Source: Pseudogemmatithrix spongiicola
Lineage (GTDB): Bacteria > Gemmatimonadota > Gemmatimonadetes > Gemmatimonadales > Gemmatimonadaceae
Direction of reading: 5' to 3'
NCBI RefSeq assembly: GCF_030623445.1
Contig: NZ_CP130613.1
Location: 3,100,001-3,164,000, forward strand
DNA length: 64,000 nucleotides
Below the pieces are notes generated by a model. That model made no database searches. It was not told where the DNA came from and worked only from the letters and a program-made list of their open reading frames with translations. Every line of letters begins with the position of its first letter. Position 1 is the first letter of the stretch. Positions 19,925-27,604 of the stretch are shown here, in pieces. The translations under genes were made by a program, and so were the position numbers.

Positions 19925-20362
19925 ATGCCCCGTCAGCTCATCTCGCTGGTGCTCGCCTGCGCGTTCTTCACAGGCTGTTACACCACGCACCGGTTTCCCG
20001 CGGTACAGATCCCCGTCAGGCTCGTGTCGGAGGAGCGTTTCCAGCTCCAGTTTCCTGCGAGCGCCGACACACCCACGTCGAGCTGCGGCGCGCTGCGCGC
20101 CGACATGGAAGTGAGCATCATCCGCAGTGACACGCTGTTCTTCCGGAGTATTACCGCGCTACAGCAGCCACCGGGCGTATCACCCTGCGCTCACCGCGGG
20201 GCGGGGTTCGTCGCGCTGGCGGAGTATCCGCAGCTGCGTGCGGAGCGTCCGGTACTCAATCGCGTGCTGACCGCTGCCGGTGTCATTCTCGCTGTGCCGT
20301 TCGCGTTGGTGAGCCTCACGTTGATTGGCTGCGCGACCGTCACGGACTGCGTTGGGACGTGA
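19925..20362 (+). CDS. Small lipoprotein, paralogue 2
   Basis: 145 residues with lipobox FFTGCYT and the same layout as the preceding gene: a central SDTLFFRSITALQQPPG and a C-terminal hydrophobic helix after RPVLNRVLTAAGV. It starts 9 bases after the preceding stop. It is the last chromosomal gene before the cassette array. Function unknown. Confidence 0.55.
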   Translation: MPRQLISLVLACAFFTGCYTTHRFPAVQIPVRLVSEERFQLQFPASADTPTSSCGALRADMEVSIIRSDTLFFRSITALQQPPGVSPCAHRGAGFVALAEYPQLRAERPVLNRVLTAAGVILAVPFALVSLTLIGCATVTDCVGT

Positions 20363-20472
20363 GGTCGGGGTAGCGGGGCGTGCGGTTTATTGCTGCGAGT
20401 TCGCAGGAATACACGGGCGGCTTTTTTCACCCCGATTGTGCTAGGTCGTTGGCGCTGCTGCGGTTGCGAGGA

Positions 20473-20486
20473 ATTACGGTCGTAAT
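20473..20486. promoter_or_regulatory. Perfect 14-bp palindrome upstream of the array
   Basis: ATTACGGTCGTAAT contains complementary arms ATTACG/CGTAAT around GT, 53 bases before the first cassette border. It could be a regulator site or part of an integration site. No other gene or motif was seen in 20363-20538. Confidence 0.3.
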
Positions 20487-20519
20487 GCAGGTTTGGATTA
20501 TGGCTTGGAAGGGTGGGCG

Positions 20520-20545
20520 GAATTCTGAGCTAATCCACGTTATGT
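20520..20545 (+). other. attI-like first recombination point
   Basis: CACGTTATGTCGAC at 20537-20550 contains a GTTA core. The cassette start after 20539 (TTATGTCGA) is complementary to the end of the same cassette (CGACATAAC at 21347-21355), so 20539/20540 is a real crossover. The DNA to its left lacks an attC stem, so this is the array's attI or a secondary site rather than another attC. Confidence 0.55.
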
Positions 20546-20566
20546 CGACACGCAGCCTATCCGCCC

Positions 20567-21343
20567 GTGACCGTATTCACTTCGCTTGATGACTATCGGC
20601 GGTTTGCACATTCGCTTCGCAGCGAGCGCAGGTTTGTACACGCGAAGCATGTGCGTTCGTTCCTTGATGCTGTGGCCGCATCGGTCACCCCGCGCGTCGA
20701 GATACTAGTTCGCAACACAAGGTTCTGGAGAGCGCAGATCGGCTCTATCCCCGGCGAGGTCGTGATCGACGCGTCTGGAGACACCGCTACGGTTGATTTT
20801 CCATTGAAGCCAGAGCGCATGATGCCCCTGCCCACGCGTGCGCGAGAGAATCGAGCCAATCCCCATGGCATTCCGGCCCTGTACGTAGCATCTCATCGAG
20901 ACACGGCTATTGCAGAGATTGGCGCGCGCAAGCATAGCATCGTCACCGTCGCAAGCCTACTTGCAACACGAGACCTAAGCATCGTCAACGCCACCCTTGA
21001 AACCGATCACAATCTTTGGCTTGGCAACGAGGAGCCCGAAGGTGAAGTCCTCGAACGCATGGTGTGGGGTCAGATTGATTATGCGTTCATGCGCCCGGTG
21101 ACTCGCGCCGACGACGCTGCCGACTACGCTCCCACGCAGGTGCTTGCCGAGCTGTTCCGTCAACTCGGCTACGATGGAGTCGCGTACGCGAGCTCATACG
21201 GCGAGGGCCATAACGTTGCGCTCTTCGACTTAGAGTCTGCGCGCGTAGAGGCCGCACAGGTCTCTCGCGTGACTGATATGAAACTGACCGTGAATCACGA
21301 GTACGGCGAGTCGTACAGGATTCCCCACGTCGATTCGCAGTAG
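20567..21343 (+). CDS. RES-domain protein (cassette 1)
   Basis: 258 residues from a GTG start. The RES signature is clear: RENRANPHGIPALYVASHRDTAIAEIGARKHSIVTVA (shown in parts: RANPHGIPALYVAS, then HRDTAIAEI). RES toxins degrade NAD+ and are usually paired with an Xre-type antitoxin; none is beside it here, so it may be a solitary effector or serve another role. It fills cassette 1 alone and ends just before attC1. Confidence 0.7.
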   Translation: MTVFTSLDDYRRFAHSLRSERRFVHAKHVRSFLDAVAASVTPRVEILVRNTRFWRAQIGSIPGEVVIDASGDTATVDFPLKPERMMPLPTRARENRANPHGIPALYVASHRDTAIAEIGARKHSIVTVASLLATRDLSIVNATLETDHNLWLGNEEPEGEVLERMVWGQIDYAFMRPVTRADDAADYAPTQVLAELFRQLGYDGVAYASSYGEGHNVALFDLESARVEAAQVSRVTDMKLTVNHEYGESYRIPHVDSQ

Positions 21344-21348
21344 GTGCG

Positions 21349-21483
21349 ACATAACGCCGCTTGCTGCCGACAAACGCAGGTGCGGTAGCGGTTGTGGGGC
21401 CGCCGCTCCACTTTACCGAAGGACTGCGGCGGCCCCACAACCGCATTTTATTGGGGCGTTTGCAGCAGAAGCACACGTTATGC
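21349..21483 (+). repeat. attC1 (class i variant, 135 bp)
   Basis: R'' box with TAAC at 21352, R' GTTA at 21477. The variable stem GGTTGTGGGGCCGCCGC pairs with GCGGCGGCCCCACAACC. It closes the RES cassette. Confidence 0.92.
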
Positions 21484-21499
21484 CGACCAGAGGAGTTGA

Positions 21500-22336
21500 G
21501 TGACCAAGTCACCTGAAGAGTTTGGCACAGCCCTCAGCGGCGCCATGAACAGGCACGGCTTTGCGTTTCAGGAGGCGGCGTCTCGCGCCGTTGTTGTTTT
21601 GGGAAGCAATAGAAAGATTGATTGGTTCCTGGCTGCGACAGAGTTTCCGGTATCGCTCGGGACGTCCGAGTCCCATGTCGACTTAGTTCTGGAGGACCGC
21701 TTCGAGAGGGCCTTCTTGGCAGTAGAGTGCAAGCGCGTAGATCCTGCAGTTGGGTACTGGCATTTCGCGCGCTCGCGCTTCGAGGATCAGAACATGTCGA
21801 CTCCGAAAGTCGTACTCGAGGAGTTACATGCCGATCCCGAGCTTGGCACCATCTCGAACCCGCTCCAGCTTGGTTGGAGTACGCCTCCCTTCAACATCGC
21901 CGTGGAGGGAAGGACGCAGTCGAAGGGAGATGGTGTCGGCGGCGCAAACGATGCGATTGCAAAGTCCGTGGCTCAGGCGCTTCGCGGTGCAGCGGGACTC
22001 GCACAGTTTCTTGCCTCGCGCAATGAACCCATGTCGCGCCAACGCTCGTTGCGTGTCGTTCCGGTCGTGGTAACCACGGCGACCCTCGTAACCAGCGAGA
22101 ATGATCTCGGATCTGCCCCCCTCGACTCTGGTCGCATAGACTCCGCCGGCGTGACCGCCGGACCCGTGAGTTGGCTGTGGTACAATCACAATCGCTCGCG
22201 ATCGCTCCGCCCTGACATCCCGTCCCGCGCGGACCCGGGATCAATGGCTCATTGGCTGTCGCTAGTATCCACGCGCTCTGTGGCGATCGTGAATGCGGCG
22301 AGCTGGGAAGAGTTCTTGCGCGTACGATTCTCGTAG
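21500..22336 (+). CDS. PD-(D/E)XK nuclease-like protein (cassette 2)
   Basis: 278 residues, GTG start. Residues near 55-77 read SHVDLVLEDRFERAFLAVECK; the Asp followed about 15 residues later by E-x-K on consecutive strands fits the catalytic core of restriction-endonuclease-like enzymes. The rest has no recognised domain. Alone in its cassette; a defence or DNA-processing role is inferred only from the fold motif and the integron context. Confidence 0.5.
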   Translation: MTKSPEEFGTALSGAMNRHGFAFQEAASRAVVVLGSNRKIDWFLAATEFPVSLGTSESHVDLVLEDRFERAFLAVECKRVDPAVGYWHFARSRFEDQNMSTPKVVLEELHADPELGTISNPLQLGWSTPPFNIAVEGRTQSKGDGVGGANDAIAKSVAQALRGAAGLAQFLASRNEPMSRQRSLRVVPVVVTTATLVTSENDLGSAPLDSGRIDSAGVTAGPVSWLWYNHNRSRSLRPDIPSRADPGSMAHWLSLVSTRSVAIVNAASWEEFLRVRFS

Positions 22337-22342
22337 CGCGCG

Positions 22343-22482
22343 GCATAACGACGCTTTCTGCCGATGAACGCGGGTGCGGATTGCAGTTGTGGGGCGGCCG
22401 CCTGATGGAGCATGGGACGGCCTAGCGGCCGCCCCACAACTGCGTCTTATTGAAGCGTTCACAGCAGAAGCTGACGTTATCT
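22343..22482 (+). repeat. attC2 (class ii, 140 bp)
   Basis: TAAC at 22346, GTTA at 22476. Stem GCAGTTGTGGGGCGGCCGCC pairs with its complement after an apex containing CCTAGC. Confidence 0.92.
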
Positions 22483-22491
22483 GGACCAGTC

Positions 22492-23211
22492 ATGACTTCC
22501 TCAGAATCGAAGAGATCGAAGCCGCGTGTTGATGACCGCGGCCGTGCATTCGCTGGAAGCCAGCTGCAGGTTCAGCTCTACTCGTCCCGCCTGCTTCCGA
22601 CGCTCGAGGCCGCACTCGCTGGCGCGATCAATCGGGCCGGCGAGCAACTCGATTGGATTGCCCCGGCCGAGAACAAGAAGTTCGAGGAGCTGCTGGATGA
22701 GGCGTTCATCAACGCCCTAGGCCTTGGCGCACATGCCGCTGCGCTCCGAAGCTTCTGGCCGGGGAGCGGTCCGCGCTGGGATGGTCTCGCGCGCTTGCGG
22801 CAAAGTGGCGCGGTCCTACTCGTCGAGGGAAAGAGCTACCCTGCGGAGATGCGCGGGAGTGGATGCCAGGCGAAGGACCCTCGTTCCATCGAGCTGATCG
22901 ACGCGGCCTTGGACGGGACGAAGGCATGGCTCGGCGTTCCGAGGGAAGCCGACTGGAAGGGCGAACTCTACCAGTACGCCAATCGCTTGGCGCACGTCCG
23001 CTTCCTTCGCGAGCGTGGTGTGGAGGCTTGGCTCGTGAACCTCTGCTTCGTGGACGACCCCACGAAGAATCCGACGGACGCAGCGACGTGGAAAAGCGCG
23101 TTGACGCAGGCCAAGATCGACCTAGGCCTCGGCGATATCAGCCACGTCGCGGTGGACGTGCTCCTGCCCGGTCTCGCGCCAACTGCTTGGGACCTTCCCG
23201 CGGCCAGATAA
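22492..23211 (+). CDS. Second PD-(D/E)XK nuclease-like protein (cassette 3)
   Basis: 239 residues. ATG 22492 is the first start inside the cassette. GPRWDGLARLRQSGAVLLVEGKS (near residues 91-113; W-D then V-E-G-K) matches a D...ExK nuclease core. The stop TAA is supplied by the attC3 R'' box. It directly follows another nuclease-like cassette but shares no obvious sequence with it. Function unknown; anti-phage activity is possible. Confidence 0.5.
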   Translation: MTSSESKRSKPRVDDRGRAFAGSQLQVQLYSSRLLPTLEAALAGAINRAGEQLDWIAPAENKKFEELLDEAFINALGLGAHAAALRSFWPGSGPRWDGLARLRQSGAVLLVEGKSYPAEMRGSGCQAKDPRSIELIDAALDGTKAWLGVPREADWKGELYQYANRLAHVRFLRERGVEAWLVNLCFVDDPTKNPTDAATWKSALTQAKIDLGLGDISHVAVDVLLPGLAPTAWDLPAAR

Positions 23212-23301
23212 CGACGCTTGCTGCCGACGGCCACGCTATGGTAGCGCGGGCTGCGCCCGCGCAGTCTATTGGAGTGTCCGCAGCAGAAGCATACGTTACG
23301 C
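23206..23301 (+). repeat. attC3 (short class v, 96 bp)
   Basis: TAAC at 23209, GTTA at 23295. The stem is only GCGCGGGC/GCCCGCGC, giving a compact site. Confidence 0.9.
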
Positions 23302-23304
23302 GAG

Positions 23305-23333
23305 TTGCGCGCGCATATAAGTATGTATATATT
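23305..23333 (+). promoter_or_regulatory. Cassette-borne promoter for HigB/HigA-like pair
   Basis: TTGCGC (23305-23310), 17-base spacer, TATATT (23328-23333), then only 5 bases to the GTG at 23339. The spacing predicts a transcript beginning at or near the start codon (leaderless). Confidence 0.5.
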
Positions 23334-23338
23334 CGTGC

Positions 23339-23680
23339 GTGACCGAGAAACCCGTCGCCTGGCTTGGCTCCTCCCTCGTCGACGTCCGCGCCTTCCCCAA
23401 GGTCGCCCGCGAACGCCTCGGCTATGCGCTCGACCGCATCCAACGCGGGCTTGAGCCCCCGGACTGGAAGCCCATGCCGAGCGTCGGGCCCGGCGTACGC
23501 GAGATCCGCGTGCAAGTCGGGCGGCAGTTCCGCGTGCTGTACGTGACGCGCTTCGCCGAGGCGATCTACGTGCTGCACGCGTTCGAGAAGAAGTCGCAGA
23601 AGACCCCAGCCGCAGACATCGAGCGCGCCCGCAAGCGCCTCGCCACGATTCGTCGCAGCGCCAGCGAGGAGGACGCATGA
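23339..23680 (+). CDS. HigB/RelE-type toxin (cassette 4)
   Basis: 113 residues from GTG 23339. GVREIRVQVGRQFRVLYVTRF and IYVLHAFEKKSQKTP are typical of phage-derived Gp49-like HigB toxins, mRNA-cleaving RelE-superfamily RNases. Its last four bases overlap the antitoxin ATG, so the two are translationally coupled. Toxin first, antitoxin second is the usual HigBA order. Confidence 0.82.
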   Translation: MTEKPVAWLGSSLVDVRAFPKVARERLGYALDRIQRGLEPPDWKPMPSVGPGVREIRVQVGRQFRVLYVTRFAEAIYVLHAFEKKSQKTPAADIERARKRLATIRRSASEEDA

Positions 23681-23976
23681 AGACCAAGATCCGCCGGACC
23701 ACCGGCAACGTATTCGCGGACCTCGGGTTCGCCGCCGAGGACGCGGAGCACCTCAAGGTGCGCGCCGACCTCATGGTCGCGCTCACCAAGCTCCTCGACG
23801 CGCGCGGCCTCTCGCAGGCCGAGGCGGCCAAGCTGCTCGGCGTCTCGCAGCCGCGCATCAGCGACCTCGTGTGCGGAAAGATCGACAAGTTCAGCGTCGA
23901 CACGCTCATCAGCATGCTCGCGGCGGCCGGCGCCCACGTGTCCGTCAGTGTCCGCCGCGGACGGGCAATCGCGTAA
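23677..23976 (+). CDS. XRE-family antitoxin (cassette 4)
   Basis: 99 residues. A helix-turn-helix (LSQAEAAKLLGVSQPRISDL, near residues 48-67) identifies an XRE antitoxin that would bind the toxin and repress the shared promoter. The stop TAA lies in the attC4 R'' box. The start overlaps the toxin stop by 4 bases. Confidence 0.82.
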   Translation: MKTKIRRTTGNVFADLGFAAEDAEHLKVRADLMVALTKLLDARGLSQAEAAKLLGVSQPRISDLVCGKIDKFSVDTLISMLAAAGAHVSVSVRRGRAIA

Positions 23977-24104
23977 CGTCGCTTGCTGCCGATGGCCGCG
24001 GGTAAGGATGGGTTTGGCGGGGCGTCCGTGATGACCTAGGCTAGTAGCGGACGCCCCGCCAAACCCTTTTATATGAGCGTCCACAGCAGAAGCACACGTT
24101 AGAG
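23971..24104 (+). repeat. attC4 (class iii, 134 bp)
   Basis: TAAC at 23974, GTTA at 24098. Stem GGGTTTGGCGGGGCGTCCG pairs with its complement; the apex has CCTAGG. Confidence 0.92.
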
Positions 24105-24118
24105 CGACCGGGACAGAT

Positions 24119-24829
24119 ATGACGCGTTCGAAACGCTTTTTGCTTTCCGTGCTTGTCACGGTGTTGGGCTGCGATCGCACTCCGGCGCCGCTTCCCGATA
24201 CCGCGCCGGTCGGCGACGCGATTCCCCAAGTCACCGCTCTCGGCACGCGTGTCCCGATTCCGCCTGGGGCTGACACCCTCGTGCATCGAGTCGCCGTCCG
24301 TGCCGACTCCATCCCGCACGATGGTTCTCCAGGACACGCGCGCTCGCGCATCGTTTTCGCGGACTCCGCCAGTCTCGAAGTGCCGGTGCGTCACGCGACG
24401 CTCCTTGCGACGTTGCCCGCTGCCCAAGGTGCGGATTGGCTGCTCGTCGCCGGCACCGAATGTTCGGAATGTGACGCACCTGAGGTGGTGTGGGTGTTTC
24501 GAGGTGTGCCAGGGTCCCTCTCGAGTCGAGGAGTCGGCTTTGCCTTTCCGGGAGCGCACACCGAGGCGGGCATCGACGAAACCCCCTACTTCCGGAGCCG
24601 CCTCTTCCTCGGGGTATGTACTGCGGACACGTCGCGCACTGCGGTTTGGTTCGAGGAGACGCTCCAGCCAGACTCCGCGCGTCAGCACCTCGTGCGCATC
24701 CTTCGCTCGGCACCTCGCCTCAGCGACACCACGTTCGCGTGGTCGGACGCATTCGAGACCGCAGTGCTATCGCGGGTACGGTCTGGTTCATGCCGCGAAG
24801 TTCCGTCGCGCGATCAGGCCATTCTCTAG
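24119..24829 (+). CDS. Lipoprotein of unknown function (cassette 5)
   Basis: 236 residues with lipobox VLVTVLGCDR near residue 18. The mature part has no recognised domain; a TECSECDAPEVVWVF stretch contributes two cysteines. It is alone in the cassette and stops 15 bases before attC5. Confidence 0.55.
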   Translation: MTRSKRFLLSVLVTVLGCDRTPAPLPDTAPVGDAIPQVTALGTRVPIPPGADTLVHRVAVRADSIPHDGSPGHARSRIVFADSASLEVPVRHATLLATLPAAQGADWLLVAGTECSECDAPEVVWVFRGVPGSLSSRGVGFAFPGAHTEAGIDETPYFRSRLFLGVCTADTSRTAVWFEETLQPDSARQHLVRILRSAPRLSDTTFAWSDAFETAVLSRVRSGSCREVPSRDQAIL

Positions 24830-24843
24830 TTCAGCGCGAGGCG

Positions 24844-24978
24844 CTCTAACGCCGCTTGCTGCCGACGAGCGCAGGTGCGGTAGCGGTTGTGGGGCCTCGG
24901 CTCCATTTTCTCTAAGGTTCGCCGAGGCCCCACAACCGCATTTTATGGGAGCGCTCGCAGCAGAAGCACACGTTATGT
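24844..24978 (+). repeat. attC5 (class i, 135 bp)
   Basis: TAAC at 24847, GTTA at 24972. Stem GGTTGTGGGGCCTCGGC with its complement, followed by CGCATTTTATGGGAGC, the sequence targeted by the IS1111-type element elsewhere. Confidence 0.92.
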
Positions 24979-25081
24979 GGACCGGAACCGGGTTCGCGAT
25001 TTCAGAAAGTTTTAATCTCGGCGCCACGACAGCTTAATGCCCGCCTCGCATAGTCTGGACATCTCCTTCTACGAGGCTCCG

Positions 25082-25513
25082 ATGCTCCAGCTGCTGGTCC
25101 CGTGCGCCGCCACCGTGCTCCTGCTGAGCGCCGCTGGCTCGAGTGCCACCGCCCAGGACGTGCCGTACAACCAGCGCGTCCGCTTCGAGGCGCCGCCTGT
25201 CGCCCTCGATTCGTCCACCGTGCAGCTGCGCGTCGTGCATGTGACAACTTCGGCCCCCGTGCGCGCGCTCGTGTGCATCGACTCGCCGCAGCCGCTCACG
25301 GCCGTCACCGACGAGACCGGCGCGATCCGCATGCACAACCTGCGCCAAACCAACACCCACGTGCGCGTCGTCGCGCCGGGCTTTGAGGAGACGTCGCTCA
25401 TCTTCTATCCCGGCAAGCGGGGCCGCTCCTACGCCACGGTCCGGCTCGTGCCGCAGCCGGGCACCGCGTCCGCCAATCCGTCGTGCGCGGACGGACGGCG
25501 CGGGGCCACATAA
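25082..25513 (+). CDS. Exported protein with carboxypeptidase-regulatory-like fold (cassette 6)
   Basis: 143 residues. ATG 25082 follows a GAGG and starts a signal peptide (LVPCAATVLLLSAAGSSATAQ); an ATG at 25037 in frame is the alternative. The strand pattern PQPLTAVTDETGAIRMHNL resembles carboxypeptidase-regulatory-like domains. The stop is the TAA of attC6. Confidence 0.55.
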   Translation: MLQLLVPCAATVLLLSAAGSSATAQDVPYNQRVRFEAPPVALDSSTVQLRVVHVTTSAPVRALVCIDSPQPLTAVTDETGAIRMHNLRQTNTHVRVVAPGFEETSLIFYPGKRGRSYATVRLVPQPGTASANPSCADGRRGAT

Positions 25514-25642
25514 CGACGCTTGCTGCCGATGAACGCGGTGCGGAGTGGGTTTGGCGGGGCCGCCGAGATGCCCTAGGCTGGTTGCGGCGGCCCCGCCAAA
25601 CCCTTCTTATTGGAGCGTTCACAGCAGAAGCTCACGTTACTG
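25508..25642 (+). repeat. attC6 (class iii, 135 bp)
   Basis: TAAC at 25511, GTTA at 25636; stem GGGTTTGGCGGGGCCGCCG with its complement and CCTAGG in the apex. Confidence 0.92.
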
Positions 25643-25652
25643 CGACTACCTA

Positions 25653-25817
25653 ATGGCAAAGAAACGACGGACCGTTGTTCCGAAGTTCGGAAGCGCCGCG
25701 CGCGGTGGCCCTACCCCGCCCGCTGGCACCGGACCGCTGGCGCGCTCCCGCCCGCTCGATCGGCAAGCGGTGAAGCCGCAGGCCACGAGCGCGAAGTCGG
25801 GACGCCGCGGACAATAG
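25653..25817 (+). CDS. Small basic protein (cassette 7), copy 1 of 3
   Basis: 54 residues, AKKRRTVVPKFGSAARGG at the N-terminus, rich in K, R, P and G with no membrane segment. It lies 16 bases into its cassette and stops 80 bases before attC7. The whole cassette including attC recurs at 56651-57049, and a close variant is at 54435. No family was recognised. Confidence 0.5.
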   Translation: MAKKRRTVVPKFGSAARGGPTPPAGTGPLARSRPLDRQAVKPQATSAKSGRRGQ

Positions 25818-25896
25818 GGGACGCTCGACGTTCCCTTAGGATCGAGCGGGGAGCCGCGATGCCAATACCGACCGTGCGTTTCAGCCGGCGTCTGCG

Positions 25897-26041
25897 CAGT
25901 AACGTCGCTTGCTGCTGATGGTCGCGGGTGCGGTAGCGGGGCTGGGGCGGTCGCCCCGGGGCGAGCGGGGACGGTGCGGTCTGGCGACCGCCCCACCCCC
26001 GCATTCTATTGAAGCGTCCACAGCAGAAGCACACGTTATCG
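25897..26041 (+). repeat. attC7 (class iv, 145 bp)
   Basis: TAAC at 25900, GTTA at 26035; stem CGGGGCTGGGGCGGTCGCC pairs with GGCGACCGCCCCACCCCCG. Confidence 0.92.
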
Positions 26042-26047
26042 CGACTT

Positions 26048-26284
26048 GTGCCGGGGGACAGGCGATCCGCCGCATTCGCGTCGCGGGACGTGCGTCGTGA
26101 TCCGCAAGTTCGTCGCCAGTGCTTTGGGGGTCCACGCCGAACGGTTCTGCGCGCGTGTGTCCCGCCAGATGCCGCAACCTGCGGACGGAGCCTGGCGGAC
26201 GACCCAGGCCGCTCGACGGGCATGGCTTACGCATCCCGCGCGGTTTGTGCGCTCCGCCGCGCGCGCCGACGACGCGCGCGATAA
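26048..26284 (+). CDS. Arg-rich small protein of the five-copy cassette, copy 1 (cassette 8)
   Basis: 78 residues from GTG 26048 (VPGDRRSAAFASRDVRRDP...), ending RRARRRRAR at the attC8 TAA. The cassette body is exactly 243 bp in all five copies, and this frame is open from the same GTG to the attC stop in each. Of 18 differences from the copy at 27205, nine fall at third codon positions. That supports coding but not strongly, because other frames are also open. Function unknown. Confidence 0.4.
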   Translation: MPGDRRSAAFASRDVRRDPQVRRQCFGGPRRTVLRACVPPDAATCGRSLADDPGRSTGMAYASRAVCALRRARRRRAR

Positions 26285-26417
26285 CGACGCTTGCTGCCGA
26301 CAGCTGCGGCTAGGGAAGCAGTTGTGGGGCGGCCACCCTGTAGGGCATGGGACGGCCTAGCGGCCGCCCCACAACTGCATCTTATTGAAGCAGCTGCAGC
26401 AGAAGCACACGTTATAC
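26279..26417 (+). repeat. attC8 (class ii, 139 bp)
   Basis: TAAC at 26282, GTTA at 26411; CCTAGC at the apex of the GCAGTTGTGGGGCGGCC stem. Confidence 0.92.
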
Positions 26418-26442
26418 GCATCCGGGACGGTCGCGCGTGTGC

Positions 26443-26471
26443 TTGCGGTCTGTATATGTTCGGCATATACT
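26443..26471 (+). promoter_or_regulatory. BrnT promoter with embedded operator
   Basis: TTGCGG (26443-26448), 17-base spacer, TATACT (26466-26471), and ATG seven bases after the last -10 base. GTATATG (26452-26458) and CATATAC (26464-26470) form an inverted repeat across spacer and -10, a likely operator for autoregulation by the antitoxin. Confidence 0.6.
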
Positions 26472-26477
26472 TAGACT

Positions 26478-26786
26478 ATGCTGGACCTCGCCGCGCTCCT
26501 TGCCAACGTCGAAGGCTTCGAGTGGGACGCCGGGAACACCGAGAAGAACGTCCTCGGCCACGGTGTCTCGCAGGGCGAGGCCGAAGAGATGTTCTTCGTC
26601 GCCCCGCTGGTCCTGCTCGAGGACGAGAAACACTCCGCCAGTGAGCGGCGGTTCCTCATCTTCGGTCCAACGGGATCGGGGCGCCTCCTCACCGCCGCCT
26701 TCACCGTCCGCCGCAAGCTCATCCGCATCATCTCCGTCCGCGACATGAGTCGCCTGGAGCGTCGCCGCTATGTCGAAGCCCGCTAA
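26478..26786 (+). CDS. brnT: BrnT-type toxin (cassette 9)
   Basis: 102 residues. VEGFEWDAGNTEKNVLGHGVSQGEAEEMF near the N-terminus (split: FEWDAGNTEKN, then HGVSQGEAEE) is the BrnT signature, and RLIRIISVRDMSRLERRRY-like basic residues at the C-terminus complete the ribonuclease fold. BrnT is a RelE-like RNase toxin. It overlaps the downstream antitoxin gene by 17 bases. Confidence 0.85.
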   Translation: MLDLAALLANVEGFEWDAGNTEKNVLGHGVSQGEAEEMFFVAPLVLLEDEKHSASERRFLIFGPTGSGRLLTAAFTVRRKLIRIISVRDMSRLERRRYVEAR

Positions 26787-27081
26787 GAAGCTCAAGGCCG
26801 TCCCCAAGTTCCGCTCCGACGTGGAGGCAGGCGCGTTCTGGATGTCTCACGACGCGGCCGAGTACCTCGACCTGAGCAAGGCGCAGCCCGTGCGCTTCGC
26901 CAAGCTGCGCCCGTCGACCGCGACGATCTCGCTGCGGCTCCCGCAGGCGATGCTCGAGGAGCTGCGCGTGCTCGCGAACGAGAAGGATGTGCCGTACCAG
27001 AGCCTCCTCAAGGTTTATCTCGCCGAGCGCATCGCGCAGGAACGGAAGCCGGCTCGCCAACGTCGGCGCGCGAGCGTATAA
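26770..27081 (+). CDS. brnA: BrnA/CopG-type antitoxin (cassette 9)
   Basis: 103 residues. EAGAFWMSHDAAEYLDLSKA and a C-terminal ribbon-helix-helix (TATISLRLPQAMLEELRVLA) match the BrnA/CopG antitoxin layout; it would neutralise BrnT and bind the palindrome upstream. The stop TAA lies in attC9. Confidence 0.82.
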   Translation: MSKPAKKLKAVPKFRSDVEAGAFWMSHDAAEYLDLSKAQPVRFAKLRPSTATISLRLPQAMLEELRVLANEKDVPYQSLLKVYLAERIAQERKPARQRRRASV

Positions 27082-27210
27082 CGACGCTTGCTGCCGACAA
27101 GCGCAGGTGCGGTAGCGGTTGTGGGGCCTCAGCCTCATCTTGAACAAGGTCTGCTGAGGCCCCACAACCGCATCTTATGGGAGCGCTTGCAGCAGAAGCA
27201 TACGTTATCG
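27076..27210 (+). repeat. attC9 (class i, 135 bp)
   Basis: TAAC at 27079, GTTA at 27204; stem GGTTGTGGGGCCTCAGC with its complement. Confidence 0.92.
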
Positions 27211-27216
27211 CGACTT

Positions 27217-27453
27217 GTGCCGGGGGACAGGCGATCCGCCGCATTCGCGTCGCGGGAAGTGCGTCGTGATCCGCAAGTTCGTCGCCAGTGCTTTGGGGGT
27301 CCGCGCCGAACGGTTCTGCGTGTGAGTGTCCCGCGAGACTCCGCGACCTACGGTCTGATCCTGGCGGACGGCCCAGGCCGCTCGACGGGCATCGCCTACG
27401 CGTCCCGCGCGGTTAGTGCGCTCCGCCGCGCGCGCCGACGACGCGCGCGATAA
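27217..27453 (+). CDS. Arg-rich small protein of the five-copy cassette, copy 2 (cassette 10)
   Basis: Same 243-bp cassette body as at 26036, with about 18 substitutions and no indel. GTG 27217 to the attC10 TAA. It differs from copy 1 mainly in the centre (VSVPRDSATYGLILADG). Confidence 0.38.
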   Translation: MPGDRRSAAFASREVRRDPQVRRQCFGGPRRTVLRVSVPRDSATYGLILADGPGRSTGIAYASRAVSALRRARRRRAR

Positions 27454-27586
27454 CGACGCTTGCTGCCGACAGCTGCGGCTAGGGTAGCAGTTGTGGGGCG
27501 GCCGCCCTGTGGGGCGTGGGACGGCCTAGCGGCCGCCCCACAACTGCATCTTATTGAAGCAGCTGCAGCAGAAGCACACGTTATGC
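27448..27586 (+). repeat. attC10 (class ii, 139 bp)
   Basis: TAAC at 27451, GTTA at 27580; CCTAGC apex. Confidence 0.92.
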
Positions 27587-27604
27587 CGACGGAGCGCGTG
27601 CCCC

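Noticed and set aside
19502-20538. Remnant of an integrase gene beside the array
   Set aside because: Both frames there encode lipoproteins, and the remaining 175 bases show no recombinase motif on either strand.
26045-26360. An alternative frame starting VIRKFVASALG in the five-copy cassette
   Set aside because: It is open only in the first copy; in the other four it stops after about 19 codons.
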